Positions 9,346 through 17,707 of a DNA stretch of 39,889 nt are shown piece by piece. This DNA comes from an uncultured Oleiphilus sp. (GTDB taxonomy: Bacteria > Pseudomonadota > Gammaproteobacteria > Pseudomonadales > Oleiphilaceae). The notes under the pieces were generated by a model. That model searched no databases, was not told the DNA's origin, and worked only from the letters and a program-made list of their open reading frames with translations. Where the stretch lies: NCBI GenBank assembly GCA_913020495.1, contig CAJWBJ010000028.1, positions 1-39,889 of the forward strand, given 5' to 3'. The translations under genes and the position numbers were made by a program. Within the stretch, counting starts at the first letter, position 1, and the number at the start of each line of letters is the position of its first letter.

Positions 9346-10122
9346 TTAGTTTTGAAGCCAAAGCAGTGAGCTGGGCGTGTCTGATTTGGGAATATATTCA
9401 GCGCTAACCCAACCAGCATAATTCATTTTATCCAAGCAGTTAAAAATATTTTTGAAATTTAATTCACCTGTTCCTGGTTCGTGTCTTCCGGGACAATCGG
9501 CAAACTGTATATGGCCAATGTGATGTTGGGTTCTTTCTAGAGTGCGAAGAATATCACCCTGCATAATTTGCATATGATAAATATCAAACTGTACTTTAAC
9601 ATTAGTCTGGTCAACATCATTGATTACTTGTAGTGCTTTGTCCAAGGTGTCAATAAAAAAACCTGGCATATCAACTTTACTATTTATAGGCTCAATCAAT
9701 AAGGTGATGTTATGTTGTTTTAAGCGCTTTGCTGCGTAACGAATGTTATTGACAAAAGTGTTCCATAATAGGGTGTGTTCCAGATTCTCGGGCGCTAGTC
9801 CGGCAAGGCAGTTGATTTGTTTTACGTTTAATGCTTCAGCGTATTCTATTGCCTGATCTATACCAAGTTTGAATTCATGAACCCTGTCAGGTAAACAAGC
9901 AATACCACGTTCACCTTCTGCCCAATTTCCTGGAGGAAGGTTAAATAGTACTTGTTGTAGTTTGTGTTGTTTTAATTGTGTTGCTAGGACCTGGGGACTC
10001 CACTCATAAGGGAATAAGTACTCGACAAACTGGAAACCATTTTCAGATGCTGATTTGAATCGTTCTAGAAAAGCCACTTCAGTAAATAACATACTTAAAT
10101 TTGCAGCAAATTTAGGCATCAT
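9346..10122 (-). CDS. hyi: Hydroxypyruvate isomerase
   Basis: Hyi interconverts hydroxypyruvate and tartronate semialdehyde in the cytoplasm. The 258 residues form a TIM-barrel of the xylose-isomerase type. They begin PKFAANLSMLFTEVAFLERF and carry the likely metal and catalytic residues Glu144 (LLIEPINSK), Asp180 (QFDIYHMQIMQGD) and Glu242. The conserved HIQFADCPGRHEPGTGE run is at 204-220. The start overlaps the end of glxR by 11 bases, so the two are translated as a unit. Two ATG codons in tandem serve as possible starts. No glyoxylate carboligase gene is adjacent. Confidence 0.9.
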   Translation of the reverse strand: MMPKFAANLSMLFTEVAFLERFKSASENGFQFVEYLFPYEWSPQVLATQLKQHKLQQVLFNLPPGNWAEGERGIACLPDRVHEFKLGIDQAIEYAEALNVKQINCLAGLAPENLEHTLLWNTFVNNIRYAAKRLKQHNITLLIEPINSKVDMPGFFIDTLDKALQVINDVDQTNVKVQFDIYHMQIMQGDILRTLERTQHHIGHIQFADCPGRHEPGTGELNFKNIFNCLDKMNYAGWVSAEYIPKSDTPSSLLWLQN

Positions 10123-11008
10123 TCACTGCCTTACCTTGTTTTAATTGAGTGTTGTTGAGTTGTTCAAGTTCAAGTAATAAACCGCTGTGGTCGACATTCT
10201 CATGACCATTTGAAACTAAAGATAAATATGATTCATAACAGCGCTGTGAGAGTGGCAGGCAGAGATTCTCAGCTCTTGCTTCATCGAGTATGGTACGAAG
10301 ATCTTTTAGTTGAACACGGGATGTGGCTCCTGGTTTAAAATCTCGGTCAATCATACGTTGACCATGCAGCTCTAGAATACGGCTGGCTGCAAAACCACCG
10401 CTAAGTGCAGCTCTGACGGCTTGGGGGTCTGCACCGCCTTCTGAGGCTAATAATAAAGCCTCTGAGACGGCCCCGATGGTGATGCCAACCACTGCTTGAT
10501 TCGCGAGCTTGCATAACTGTCCACAACCTACTTTTCCTATGTAGGTTGCTTTACCTAAAACTGAAAATATAGGGAGCGCTTTTTCAAAGTGATTTTGAGT
10601 ACCACCGACCATAACTGAAAGTGCACCTTGCTCAGCACCAATAGTACCGCCAGATACCGGCGCATCAAGGTAGGCAGCACCTTGGTTTTCAATTAGTGTT
10701 GCATGTTTTCTAGCAAGCGATGGCGGAATTGAACTCATATCAATAAAAAGAGCGTTGGGCTTGATGGACTGAAAAGCATTGTTTTTGAATATTATATCGT
10801 CTACTACATCCCCATTTTCAAGCATTGTAATGACGATATCTGCTTCATGGATTGCTTCTATCGGTTGACTAGCGATTGCCGCTCGCTCTAAAAAAAAAGC
10901 AGACTTTTTGGGGCTACGGTTCCATAAATGCATTTCAAAACCTGCATCAAGTAGGCGAGTAACCATAGGACGGCCCATTAAGCCGATACCAATGAATGCT
11001 ATTTTCAT
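10112..11008 (-). CDS. glxR: 2-hydroxy-3-oxopropionate (tartronate semialdehyde) reductase
   Basis: This member of the beta-hydroxyacid dehydrogenase family reduces tartronate semialdehyde to glycerate with NAD(P)H. The 298 residues have the Rossmann motif GIGLMGRPM (7-15), the substrate motif DAPVSGG (115-121) and the catalytic Lys167 with Asn170 in GQLCKLANQ. GATSRVQLKDL follows in the helical C-terminal domain. A gagggaa ribosome site precedes the ATG. It leads a two-gene unit with hyi, and the pairing strengthens the assignment over other 3-hydroxyacid dehydrogenases such as MmsB or GarR-like enzymes. Confidence 0.88.
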   Translation of the reverse strand: MKIAFIGIGLMGRPMVTRLLDAGFEMHLWNRSPKKSAFFLERAAIASQPIEAIHEADIVITMLENGDVVDDIIFKNNAFQSIKPNALFIDMSSIPPSLARKHATLIENQGAAYLDAPVSGGTIGAEQGALSVMVGGTQNHFEKALPIFSVLGKATYIGKVGCGQLCKLANQAVVGITIGAVSEALLLASEGGADPQAVRAALSGGFAASRILELHGQRMIDRDFKPGATSRVQLKDLRTILDEARAENLCLPLSQRCYESYLSLVSNGHENVDHSGLLLELEQLNNTQLKQGKAVNDA

Positions 11009-11071
11009 GCGATTCCCTCTTCAATTACTTACTCGGCTTGCTGTGTTATTAAAGTTAAACTGTAGATATAA

Positions 11072-11097
11072 AAAAACCGCCAAGTAAGGCGGTTTTT
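11072..11097 (-). terminator. Rho-independent terminator of rpoH
   Basis: A 10-bp perfect stem (aaaaaccgcc / ggcggttttt) with a six-base loop ends in a T-run on the minus strand. It begins 17 bases after the rpoH stop and lies before glxR, so glxR-hyi needs its own promoter. Confidence 0.9.
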
Positions 11098-11113
11098 GGT
11101 TTTGCTTGAAAGA

Positions 11114-11968
11114 TTATGCTTCAATAAGTGCTTTTACTTTTTTCATTGCATTTTTTTCTAGCTGGCGAATACGTTCTGCAGAAACACCATATTCAGCTGC
11201 TAAGTCATGTAAAGTTGACTTGTTTTCAGATAACCAACGTTTTAGCAATATATCAAAACTTCTTTCATCAAGTGTTTTAAGTGCATTATGCAAGCGTGAA
11301 TTAGCATCTTTAGTTGAATTAAGCTGCTCTACATTTTGAGCAGGATTTTGGCTGTGATCTTCCAAATAATTTGCTGGTGCTTGGTAGGCGGTATCATCGT
11401 CATCATCGGCACCCATATCAAAAGCGGTGTCATGTGCGCTAAGTCGACCTTCCATTTCACGAACAACCTTAGGCTCAACACCTAAGTTTTCAGCAACAGA
11501 TAACACTTCAGCATGCGTAAACCAAGCTAAACGTTTCTTAGAGCTACGTAAGTTAAAAAACATTTTGCGTTGTGCTTTCGTTGTTGCAATTTTAACAATA
11601 CGCCAGTTCTTCAAAATAAATTCATGAATCTCGGCTTTTATCCAATGCACAGCAAATGAAACCAAACGGACTCCAAATTCTGGATTAAAGCGTTTGACGG
11701 CTTTCATTAAACCGACATTGCCTTCCTGAATAAGGTCAGCCTGTGCAAGGCCATAACCTGAATAACTTTTGGCCACGTGAATTACAAAACGAAGGTGAGA
11801 CATAACCATATGTCGTGCAGCTTCAAGGTCATTCTCATCATGTAAGCGGTCAGCTAAGGCTTTTTCTTCTTCAACCGTTAAAATAGGGATACCATTCACT
11901 GCCTGTATATACGATTCCAGATTAGCGCCTGGAACCAACATATCGATTGGCTGTAAGCTTGTACCCAT
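11114..11968 (-). CDS. rpoH: RNA polymerase sigma factor RpoH (sigma-32)
   Basis: RpoH directs RNA polymerase to heat-shock promoters. The 284 residues show regions 1.2 to 4.2 in order: [57 protein letters not shown], then the diagnostic RpoH box QRKMFFNLR (133-141). Region 4 ends in [21 protein letters not shown] ggagaa ribosome site precedes the ATG. It follows ftsX in the same direction, the normal ftsY-ftsE-ftsX-rpoH order, and has a candidate promoter of its own in the 206-base gap. Confidence 0.97.
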   Translation of the reverse strand: MGTSLQPIDMLVPGANLESYIQAVNGIPILTVEEEKALADRLHDENDLEAARHMVMSHLRFVIHVAKSYSGYGLAQADLIQEGNVGLMKAVKRFNPEFGVRLVSFAVHWIKAEIHEFILKNWRIVKIATTKAQRKMFFNLRSSKKRLAWFTHAEVLSVAENLGVEPKVVREMEGRLSAHDTAFDMGADDDDDTAYQAPANYLEDHSQNPAQNVEQLNSTKDANSRLHNALKTLDERSFDILLKRWLSENKSTLHDLAAEYGVSAERIRQLEKNAMKKVKALIEA

Positions 11969-11998
11969 AAATTATTCTCCAATAAAAAATTATTTCAG

Positions 11999-12028
11999 AT
12001 TCTAGCACCCATAAACTCAGACCGACAA
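11999..12028 (-). promoter_or_regulatory. Candidate sigma-70 promoter of rpoH
   Basis: On the minus strand TTGTCG and TAGAAT are separated by 18 bases. The predicted transcript would start about 24 bases before the rpoH ATG, which suits the ggagaa ribosome site. Other AT-rich promoter-like stretches lie further upstream, so more than one promoter is possible. Confidence 0.5.
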
Positions 12029-12174
12029 GAGCAGAATAAGTTCAATCGACTAAAACTGACTATATATTAATCAATATTAATGCATTCTTGAGCGAGAGGG
12101 AAATAAATTTCGGCCCATATTTTAGATAAAAGCGACTGTTATTGATTAAACACCAAGTATCACATCGATTAGTA

Positions 12175-13161
12175 TCAGGTAGGTTCTATATCATCAAGAT
12201 GTTTACGTACCGCTAGCCATGAGCCAAACCAACCAAGGCTCATGCCAAGAATAAGTAACAAAAGTGTAGATTCAAAACTGAAGCCTGACAAGTTAAAAGT
12301 ACTTTGGTATGAATGTGCTAAGTCTTGAATGGGTTCATTTAACATAAAGAGTGTTAGGTTGATTAATATCCAGGCAATTAAGCTTCCACCAAAACCATAA
12401 AAGGCCCCCATATACAAAAAGGGACGGCGCACAAAGGCATTTGTCCCGCCAACGAGTTTAACGACGGTGATTTCTTCTTTTCGATTTTCGATAGCTAAAC
12501 GTATTGTGTTACCTAATATCAAAATAATGGCTAAACCTAGCATGAGTGCAATCACCCAAGTGGTTCTTTGAAGTACTTGGGTAATTGAATTTAAACGTTG
12601 AACCCACATTACATCCAGTAAGGCGCCCTCTACTTCCGGGAACTTAAGTAAATTGTTTTTAATTTGTTCAATGTGTTGAATGCTTTTTAGCGATTTATCG
12701 GGCTGAACCAGAATAACATGAGGTAAAGGGTTTTCATCAAGGTAGTCCACGGCATCCTGAAGTTCGAAACGCTCTTTAAATTCAACTAAAGCGGCATCAT
12801 TATCAACAAAAAGGCTGGAAGTAATACTTTGTCTTTTAGCTATTTTCTCAGACAGGATACCGCCATCTAATGCGGGAACTCCTTTTTTTAGAAAGAGTGT
12901 AATTTGTGCAGAACCATCCCAGTTATGCTGAACCGACTGTATATTGCTTAATAAAATAGCGAGCAAGGCAGGCAATACAAATGCAATGCCAATCACTGCA
13001 CAGGTAAAAAAAGATGCTAAAGGTTGCTCAATCAGTTGTTTAAAGGTCGATTTATACGTTTTTTGGTGGTGACTGAAATAGCTATTTAATGCATTGGGTT
13101 TGTGGGCAGTATTAGCGCCAGTGGGATTTACTTTTTTAGGTTGATTTGATTGTTTACGCAT
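12175..13161 (-). CDS. ftsX: Cell division protein FtsX
   Basis: FtsX is the membrane partner of FtsE in the septal ring complex that controls cell-wall hydrolases through EnvC-like proteins. The 328 residues have a cytoplasmic N-terminal tail rich in Asn and Lys and a first membrane segment near 51-73. A periplasmic loop of about 130 residues follows, with three further membrane segments in the last third (about 200-222, 250-272, 297-318). The conserved NTIRLAIENRKEEITVVKLV run is seen just after the second membrane segment. Its ATG overlaps the end of ftsE by eight bases. Confidence 0.95.
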   Translation of the reverse strand: MRKQSNQPKKVNPTGANTAHKPNALNSYFSHHQKTYKSTFKQLIEQPLASFFTCAVIGIAFVLPALLAILLSNIQSVQHNWDGSAQITLFLKKGVPALDGGILSEKIAKRQSITSSLFVDNDAALVEFKERFELQDAVDYLDENPLPHVILVQPDKSLKSIQHIEQIKNNLLKFPEVEGALLDVMWVQRLNSITQVLQRTTWVIALMLGLAIILILGNTIRLAIENRKEEITVVKLVGGTNAFVRRPFLYMGAFYGFGGSLIAWILINLTLFMLNEPIQDLAHSYQSTFNLSGFSFESTLLLLILGMSLGWFGSWLAVRKHLDDIEPT

Positions 13162-13813
13162 GACTCACCATACGCCCATCGTTGATTTCAATTACTCTGT
13201 GTTTCATATGACTAATAAGCGCTAAATCGTGGCTCGCAATGAGTACGGTTACACCGACTTGGTTAAACTCAGAAAACAAAGTCATTATTTCTTCAGATAA
13301 TTCAGGGTCTAAGTTACCTGTTGGTTCATCAGCAAGTAAAAGGGGGGGCTTATTTACGACGGCACGGGCAATGCCTACACGTTGTTGTTCTCCGCCTGAA
13401 AGCTGAATGGGTGTTAATTTTTCTTTAGACAGTAAACCCACTTTATCGAGTGCAGCGCGTACACGGCGGCCCACCTCTCGAGGGTTTGTACCAGAGATTT
13501 CTAAGGGGAGCGCGACATTATCAAAAACACTACGGTCATAGAGTAGACGGTGGTTCTGAAAAACAACGCCTATATGACGGCGAAAATACGGGATTTGGCG
13601 TTGAGGAATTTGTGATAAATTTTGTCCACCGACAGTGACATGTCCCTTGGTGGTACGTTCCATTAACATAATGAGTTTTAATAGTGTGCTTTTTCCTGCA
13701 CCGGAATGACCTGTTAAAAAGGCCATTTCGCTTCGATCCATCGAAAAAGAAACATCTTGAAGGGCTTCGTAGCCATCCTGATAGCGTTTCATGACATTCT
13801 GGAATTCGATCAT
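13154..13813 (-). CDS. ftsE: Cell division ATP-binding protein FtsE
   Basis: FtsE is the ABC ATPase that drives FtsX at the septum. The 219 residues have Walker [10 protein letters not shown] (35-43), a Q loop at [10 protein letters not shown], the signature [14 protein letters not shown], Walker [13 protein letters not shown] and the switch His in IASHD. The start has only a weak ribosome site. ftsY ends 106 bases upstream in the same direction. Confidence 0.96.
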   Translation of the reverse strand: MIEFQNVMKRYQDGYEALQDVSFSMDRSEMAFLTGHSGAGKSTLLKLIMLMERTTKGHVTVGGQNLSQIPQRQIPYFRRHIGVVFQNHRLLYDRSVFDNVALPLEISGTNPREVGRRVRAALDKVGLLSKEKLTPIQLSGGEQQRVGIARAVVNKPPLLLADEPTGNLDPELSEEIMTLFSEFNQVGVTVLIASHDLALISHMKHRVIEINDGRMVSHA

Positions 13814-13919
13814 ATTTTTGTTATTTCATCTGCTATTTATGCGACGAAGAGCCACCCCTGCAAGATTAGATAAAATACTAAATTTTATGTAGGAGCGTTA
13901 CTTGGGCACGAAAAATGTG

Positions 13920-15050
13920 TTATTCGTCAAACAATGCGCTGACAAAGTCGTCTGATTCAAAGGGGCGTAAGTCATCAATCTGTTCACCTACACCAATGAA
14001 CCGAATCGGTAAATTCAATTGTTTAGCTATCGCAAAAATAACGCCGCCTTTTGCGGTGCCATCGAGCTTGGTTAAACTAATTCCGGTTACGCCTACGACT
14101 TCTTGAAATACTTGTGCTTGAGTGAGCGCATTCTGTCCTGTACAGGCATCAAGTACCAGCATTACCTCATGTGGTGCACTTTGGTCTACCTTACGCATGA
14201 CTCGAACAACTTTCTCAAGCTCTGTCATTAAATTATCTTTATTCTGAAGTCGGCCTGCAGTGTCAGCGATGACAATATCAATACCCTTTGCTTGGGCAGA
14301 TTCTACGGCATCAAATATAACCGATGCACTATCGGCGCCTGTATGTTGAGCAACAACGGGTACTTGGTTGCGATCACCCCATACTTGAAGTTGTTCAACA
14401 GCAGCAGCTCTAAATGTATCTCCAGCCGCTAACATGACAGAATGTCCAAGGCTTTGGAAACGTTTAGCCATTTTGCCTATGGTGGTTGTTTTACCTACGC
14501 CATTCACCCCAACAACTAAAATAACATAAGGTTTGTGTTTAGTATCAATGACCAATGGTGCTTGACAGGTGTTAAGTAAATCGCTTAATTCTTGTTTCAG
14601 GAGAGTATGAACACTCGCAGCATCTTTTAGTTCATTACGCTCAGATTTTTCGGTAATGCTTTGAATAATTTGGGCAGTTGCTTCAATACCTATATCGGCA
14701 GTGATTAAAAGCGTTTCGATATCCTCAAGTAAGTCTTCATCTATTTGCTTTTTACCTAAGAAAAGTTGGCTTAAACCATCAGCAAGTTGTCCACGTGTTC
14801 GACCAAGGCCTAATTTTATGCGACTTAAAAAGTTTTTGGGCTCAGGTTCTGCTATTGTTTCTGTTATTTTTACTTCAGTTTTAGTGTCTACAATTTGACT
14901 GGGCGTAGCAATTGCGCTGGCTTCAATATGTGTTCTTTGCTCAACTTTGCTTGGTTTAGACCGACCTTGTTTGGCTCGGATCAGGTCAATAGCAATGACT
15001 AGAGCAATCACGGTAAGCGCAATAAGCGAATATAGAATATCTGTTTGCAT
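13920..15050 (-). CDS. ftsY: Signal recognition particle receptor FtsY with N-terminal membrane segment
   Basis: FtsY is the SRP receptor GTPase that delivers ribosome-nascent chain complexes to the Sec translocon. The 376 residues carry the NG domain with the P-loop GVNGVGKTTTIGKMA (181-195), DTFRAAAVEQL, DTAGR and TKLDGTAKGG, and end in the usual IRFIGVGEQIDDLRPF run. Unlike the E. coli protein, whose acidic A domain binds the membrane peripherally, this one opens with a hydrophobic stretch at about residues 5-24 (ILYSLIALTVIALVIAIDLI). A short charged linker follows, suggesting a true membrane anchor. I see no convincing ribosome site at this ATG and no better start. Confidence 0.95.
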   Translation of the reverse strand: MQTDILYSLIALTVIALVIAIDLIRAKQGRSKPSKVEQRTHIEASAIATPSQIVDTKTEVKITETIAEPEPKNFLSRIKLGLGRTRGQLADGLSQLFLGKKQIDEDLLEDIETLLITADIGIEATAQIIQSITEKSERNELKDAASVHTLLKQELSDLLNTCQAPLVIDTKHKPYVILVVGVNGVGKTTTIGKMAKRFQSLGHSVMLAAGDTFRAAAVEQLQVWGDRNQVPVVAQHTGADSASVIFDAVESAQAKGIDIVIADTAGRLQNKDNLMTELEKVVRVMRKVDQSAPHEVMLVLDACTGQNALTQAQVFQEVVGVTGISLTKLDGTAKGGVIFAIAKQLNLPIRFIGVGEQIDDLRPFESDDFVSALFDE

Positions 15051-15154
15051 AGGGATGAGTAACTTAAGTAGCGAGTTTTTTCATACAGTTTTTAACACTG
15101 ACATTGATACTTTTTATGGCAAAGTTAAAATACTGCGATTCAGACGAACATTTT

Positions 15155-15185
15155 TATCATGAAACGCGTTATTTTTCTATCATGA
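15155..15185. repeat. Paired TATCATGA octamers in the ftsY-rsmD divergent promoter region
   Basis: The octamer TATCATGA occurs twice with starts 23 bases apart, each copy preceded by a T-run. Each contains the palindrome TCATGA. The spacing is close to two DNA turns and the pair lies between two divergent genes, so a regulator site is possible. I know of no named regulator with this site. Confidence 0.3.
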
Positions 15186-15242
15186 CGGCATAATTCATTG
15201 CCAGAATGTTAGTAGCGATGCTGAACAGTATAGGGAATCCAA

Positions 15243-15884
15243 ATGCGAGCACGTACTAAAAAAAGTCATTCATCTAAAAAAGGGGCAATGGGCTCATTTA
15301 GGGTGATAGGAGGGGAATGGCGAAGTCGCCGCTTGAACTTCCCAAGTATTGATGGCTTGCGTCCGACGACTGATCGGGTAAAAGAGACGGTATTTAACTG
15401 GTTGGCGAGCGATATTCGTGATGCGAAGGTATTAGATTTATTCGCTGGTAGCGGCTCTCTTGGTATTGAGGCTTTGTCTCGAGGAGCTGAATCACTAACA
15501 GCAATAGAACGAGATCGCTCCGCGGTGCAAGCGATACGTGAAAACTTAATAATATTAGATAAGGGCGGAAACTTACATACTGAAGTCGTACAGATTGATG
15601 CGATTGAATGGTTAAAATTAAATGTGAATAATCTGGCCCTCACTCCGTATGATTTAATTTTACTAGACCCCCCTTTTCGGCAGGGATTATTGGATACTTG
15701 TCTTGAATTTTTGGACAACAGCATCTTTTTAAGAACAGGTTCTTTGGTATATTTAGAGCTTGAACAAGAACGAGATGATTTACAACTTCCCTCAAACTGG
15801 AAACTTCTGAAAGAGAAAATTGCTGGTCAAGTAAGTTATCGCTTGTATGAGGTGGGGAATATTACTGGGAATGCTTTGGGTTAA
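15243..15884 (+). CDS. rsmD: 16S rRNA (guanine-966-N2)-methyltransferase RsmD
   Basis: RsmD methylates G966 of 16S rRNA in the assembled small-subunit particle. The 213 residues show the family start FRVIGGEWRSRRLNFP, then LRPTTDRVKETVFNWL and the SAM-binding motif LDLFAGSGSLGIEALSRGA (64-82). The catalytic DPPF is at 142-145. A basic N-terminal tail of about 15 residues precedes the conserved part. An aggga ribosome site lies about seven bases before the ATG. It is divergent from ftsY, a common arrangement in gamma-proteobacteria. Confidence 0.95.
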   Translation: MRARTKKSHSSKKGAMGSFRVIGGEWRSRRLNFPSIDGLRPTTDRVKETVFNWLASDIRDAKVLDLFAGSGSLGIEALSRGAESLTAIERDRSAVQAIRENLIILDKGGNLHTEVVQIDAIEWLKLNVNNLALTPYDLILLDPPFRQGLLDTCLEFLDNSIFLRTGSLVYLELEQERDDLQLPSNWKLLKEKIAGQVSYRLYEVGNITGNALG

Positions 15885-16037
15885 ACCAATACTCTTTATG
15901 ATTGACTGGGTCTTCTTGAGTGAGATTAGGGTTTGGTATTTTAATATAGTGCGTTCAGCGAGTTTGATCTTGTTTGGATAGAACGTCTTTGATCAATACA
16001 AATAGAGTTAAGCGAATAAGTGATTATCCAAGCACCC

Positions 16038-17009
16038 TCAAGAGGGCGTTTCGCCCTTAAGTATCGATGCAAACATTTGAGTATCAATATTCCCGCCCGT
16101 TAGAATCAATCCTACTTTCTTACCTTTAATGGTTTGTTTTTCCTGAATAGCTGCAGCTAAAGATGCGGCTCCTGAGCCTTCTGCTAAGTTGTGAGTACAG
16201 GCATAATATAGTCGCATTGCATGAGCGATTTCATGGTCACTTACTGAAACAATACGGCTAGCACCTTGTGAATACACATGGAATGCTTCTTCAACAGGGC
16301 TTCTAACAGCCATGCCGTCAGCAAAGGTATTAGCTGTTTTTGTTTCAATGATTCGTCCTGCTTCAAAGGATTGTTTTGCTGCATCAGCCTGATTTGAAAC
16401 GACACCGACAATTTCAGTTTTCAGGCCAAGGGCATCTCGTACACTGATTAGGCCACAAATGCCTGAACCACAACCAATTGGCACATAGACAATATCTAAA
16501 TCGGGTGCTGCCGTGAATAATTCCAAAGCATAGGATGCAACGCCTAAAACCAGTTGCGGGTGAAAAGGCGGCACCATGAACAGGTTTTCAGCTTCAGAGA
16601 GTCGCATTGCTTCCGTCTTGGCTTCATCAAAGTCTTGCCCAAATTCAATTAGTTCGGCACCAAAAGACCGCATTGCGATATTTTTTTCATTCGAATTTCC
16701 GTAAGGAACAAGAATTTTGGCAGTTAAATTTGCTGCCTTTGCGGCTCTTGCTTGACTTTGGCCATGATTACCACGCGTTGCGGTGATAATACCTTTAACA
16801 TCCGGGTGTGATTTCGATAGCCAGTTTAAAAAGGTAATCCCACCACGTATTTTAAAAGCGCCTGTGGCAGTATGGTTTTCATGTTTAACCCAAACAGTTG
16901 TTTCAAGGTGTTCACATAACTGAGGCCAGATATATTGAGGGGTTGGCAGCATTTGCTGATAAATAATCTGCGCTGCCTGCTTAAGATCATCGATTGAAAA
17001 AACGGTCAT
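16038..17009 (-). CDS. PLP-dependent threonine/serine dehydratase family protein
   Basis: This fold-type II PLP enzyme of 323 residues probably removes ammonia from a hydroxylated amino acid. The Schiff-base Lys53 sits in ATGAFKIRGG and is followed by TRGNHGQS, which contacts the PLP phosphate and substrate. The glycine-rich cofactor loop is GCGSGICG, and the C-terminal LTGGNID motif is present. It lacks the regulatory domain of IlvA, so it is a catabolic-type or side-specificity enzyme. Threonine, serine and 3-hydroxyaspartate ammonia-lyases, and the EutB-like enzymes of ectoine use, share these motifs, so the substrate stays open. It lies 49 bases after the Pro-rich protein gene, with an aagga ribosome site. 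Confidence 0.8.
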   Translation of the reverse strand: MTVFSIDDLKQAAQIIYQQMLPTPQYIWPQLCEHLETTVWVKHENHTATGAFKIRGGITFLNWLSKSHPDVKGIITATRGNHGQSQARAAKAANLTAKILVPYGNSNEKNIAMRSFGAELIEFGQDFDEAKTEAMRLSEAENLFMVPPFHPQLVLGVASYALELFTAAPDLDIVYVPIGCGSGICGLISVRDALGLKTEIVGVVSNQADAAKQSFEAGRIIETKTANTFADGMAVRSPVEEAFHVYSQGASRIVSVSDHEIAHAMRLYYACTHNLAEGSGAASLAAAIQEKQTIKGKKVGLILTGGNIDTQMFASILKGETPS

Positions 17010-17058
17010 TGAATATCCTTATTCTTATTAATGGTTGTTATTTTGAGGCTGGTGATAG

Positions 17059-17676
17059 CTAATCAGGCTTAATGCTTAAGTGAGAGATATCGGGCACAAC
17101 AGCAGGAATTTCTTCTTTATGGTCAGTTAAGTCACTGCCTGTTGGCGCAAGCGTGACATCATCTAAAGCATGGTGTTCTGGAAAAATTTCTTCGTGCTCA
17201 TCTTCTAGGCGAATACCCGTTGGGTCTAGTTCAAAATGGGTTTTAGACAGAATTTCATCAACCTTTTCGCCGGCTACAGGCAGTGCATTGGGGTTGGCCA
17301 TTTGTACTTTTTTTGGTTCTGCCTGAGCGGGCGCTGGTGGCGGAGTTGGAGTAGCTGCGACTGGTTTTGGTGCTGGAGTGCTGGGTGTTGGAGCAGCTGG
17401 TGTACTAGCTTCTGAAGATAAGTTTACTGCGACACCGGGTTGGCCCATTTTCTCAATTTGACAGAGGGCGCCACGTTTTTGCATTGCCACAACATATTTC
17501 AGAGCGGTTTCATCATCGAGTTTGTTTCGAATTACCACGCGTGAGCCGGTAAACATACGAGCTACTTGTTCATTGCTTGCTTTAAAGAGCTGCGCCACAT
17601 TTCCCTGAACTTTTTCGAGTGGAATACCTTCGACGATCTTTCCATAGAAAGCTAATTCATATTCACCTTGGACCAT
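17059..17676 (-). CDS. Unrecognised two-part protein with Pro/Ala-rich linker
   Basis: I cannot name this 205-residue protein. The N-terminal 75 residues look like a small alpha/beta domain (ELAFYGKIVEGIPLEKVQGN, then FTGSRVVIRNKLDDETALKY, ending GALCQIEKMG). A Pro/Ala/Thr-rich linker runs from about 88 to 125. The acidic C-terminal part ends APTGSDLTDHKEEIPAVVPD, then ISHLSIKPD. I recall similar N- and C-terminal pieces in other gamma-proteobacterial hypothetical proteins, but that is memory only. A strong ribosome site (aggaga) precedes the ATG, 31 bases after modC, so it may share the mod transcript. No signal peptide is seen. Confidence 0.75.
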   Translation of the reverse strand: MVQGEYELAFYGKIVEGIPLEKVQGNVAQLFKASNEQVARMFTGSRVVIRNKLDDETALKYVVAMQKRGALCQIEKMGQPGVAVNLSSEASTPAAPTPSTPAPKPVAATPTPPPAPAQAEPKKVQMANPNALPVAGEKVDEILSKTHFELDPTGIRLEDEHEEIFPEHHALDDVTLAPTGSDLTDHKEEIPAVVPDISHLSIKPD

Positions 17677-17707
17677 AACCGTTCTCCTATTAATTAGCTT
17701 TCTTATT

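Noticed and set aside
9341-9361. Hairpin ttggctt / aagccaa at the hyi stop codon
   Set aside because: It is seven AT-rich pairs and is followed by A and C residues rather than T on the transcribed strand, so it is not a convincing terminator.
16042-16058. Hairpin agggcg / cgccct at the end of the dehydratase gene
   Set aside because: It is only six pairs, lies inside the coding region and has no T-run.
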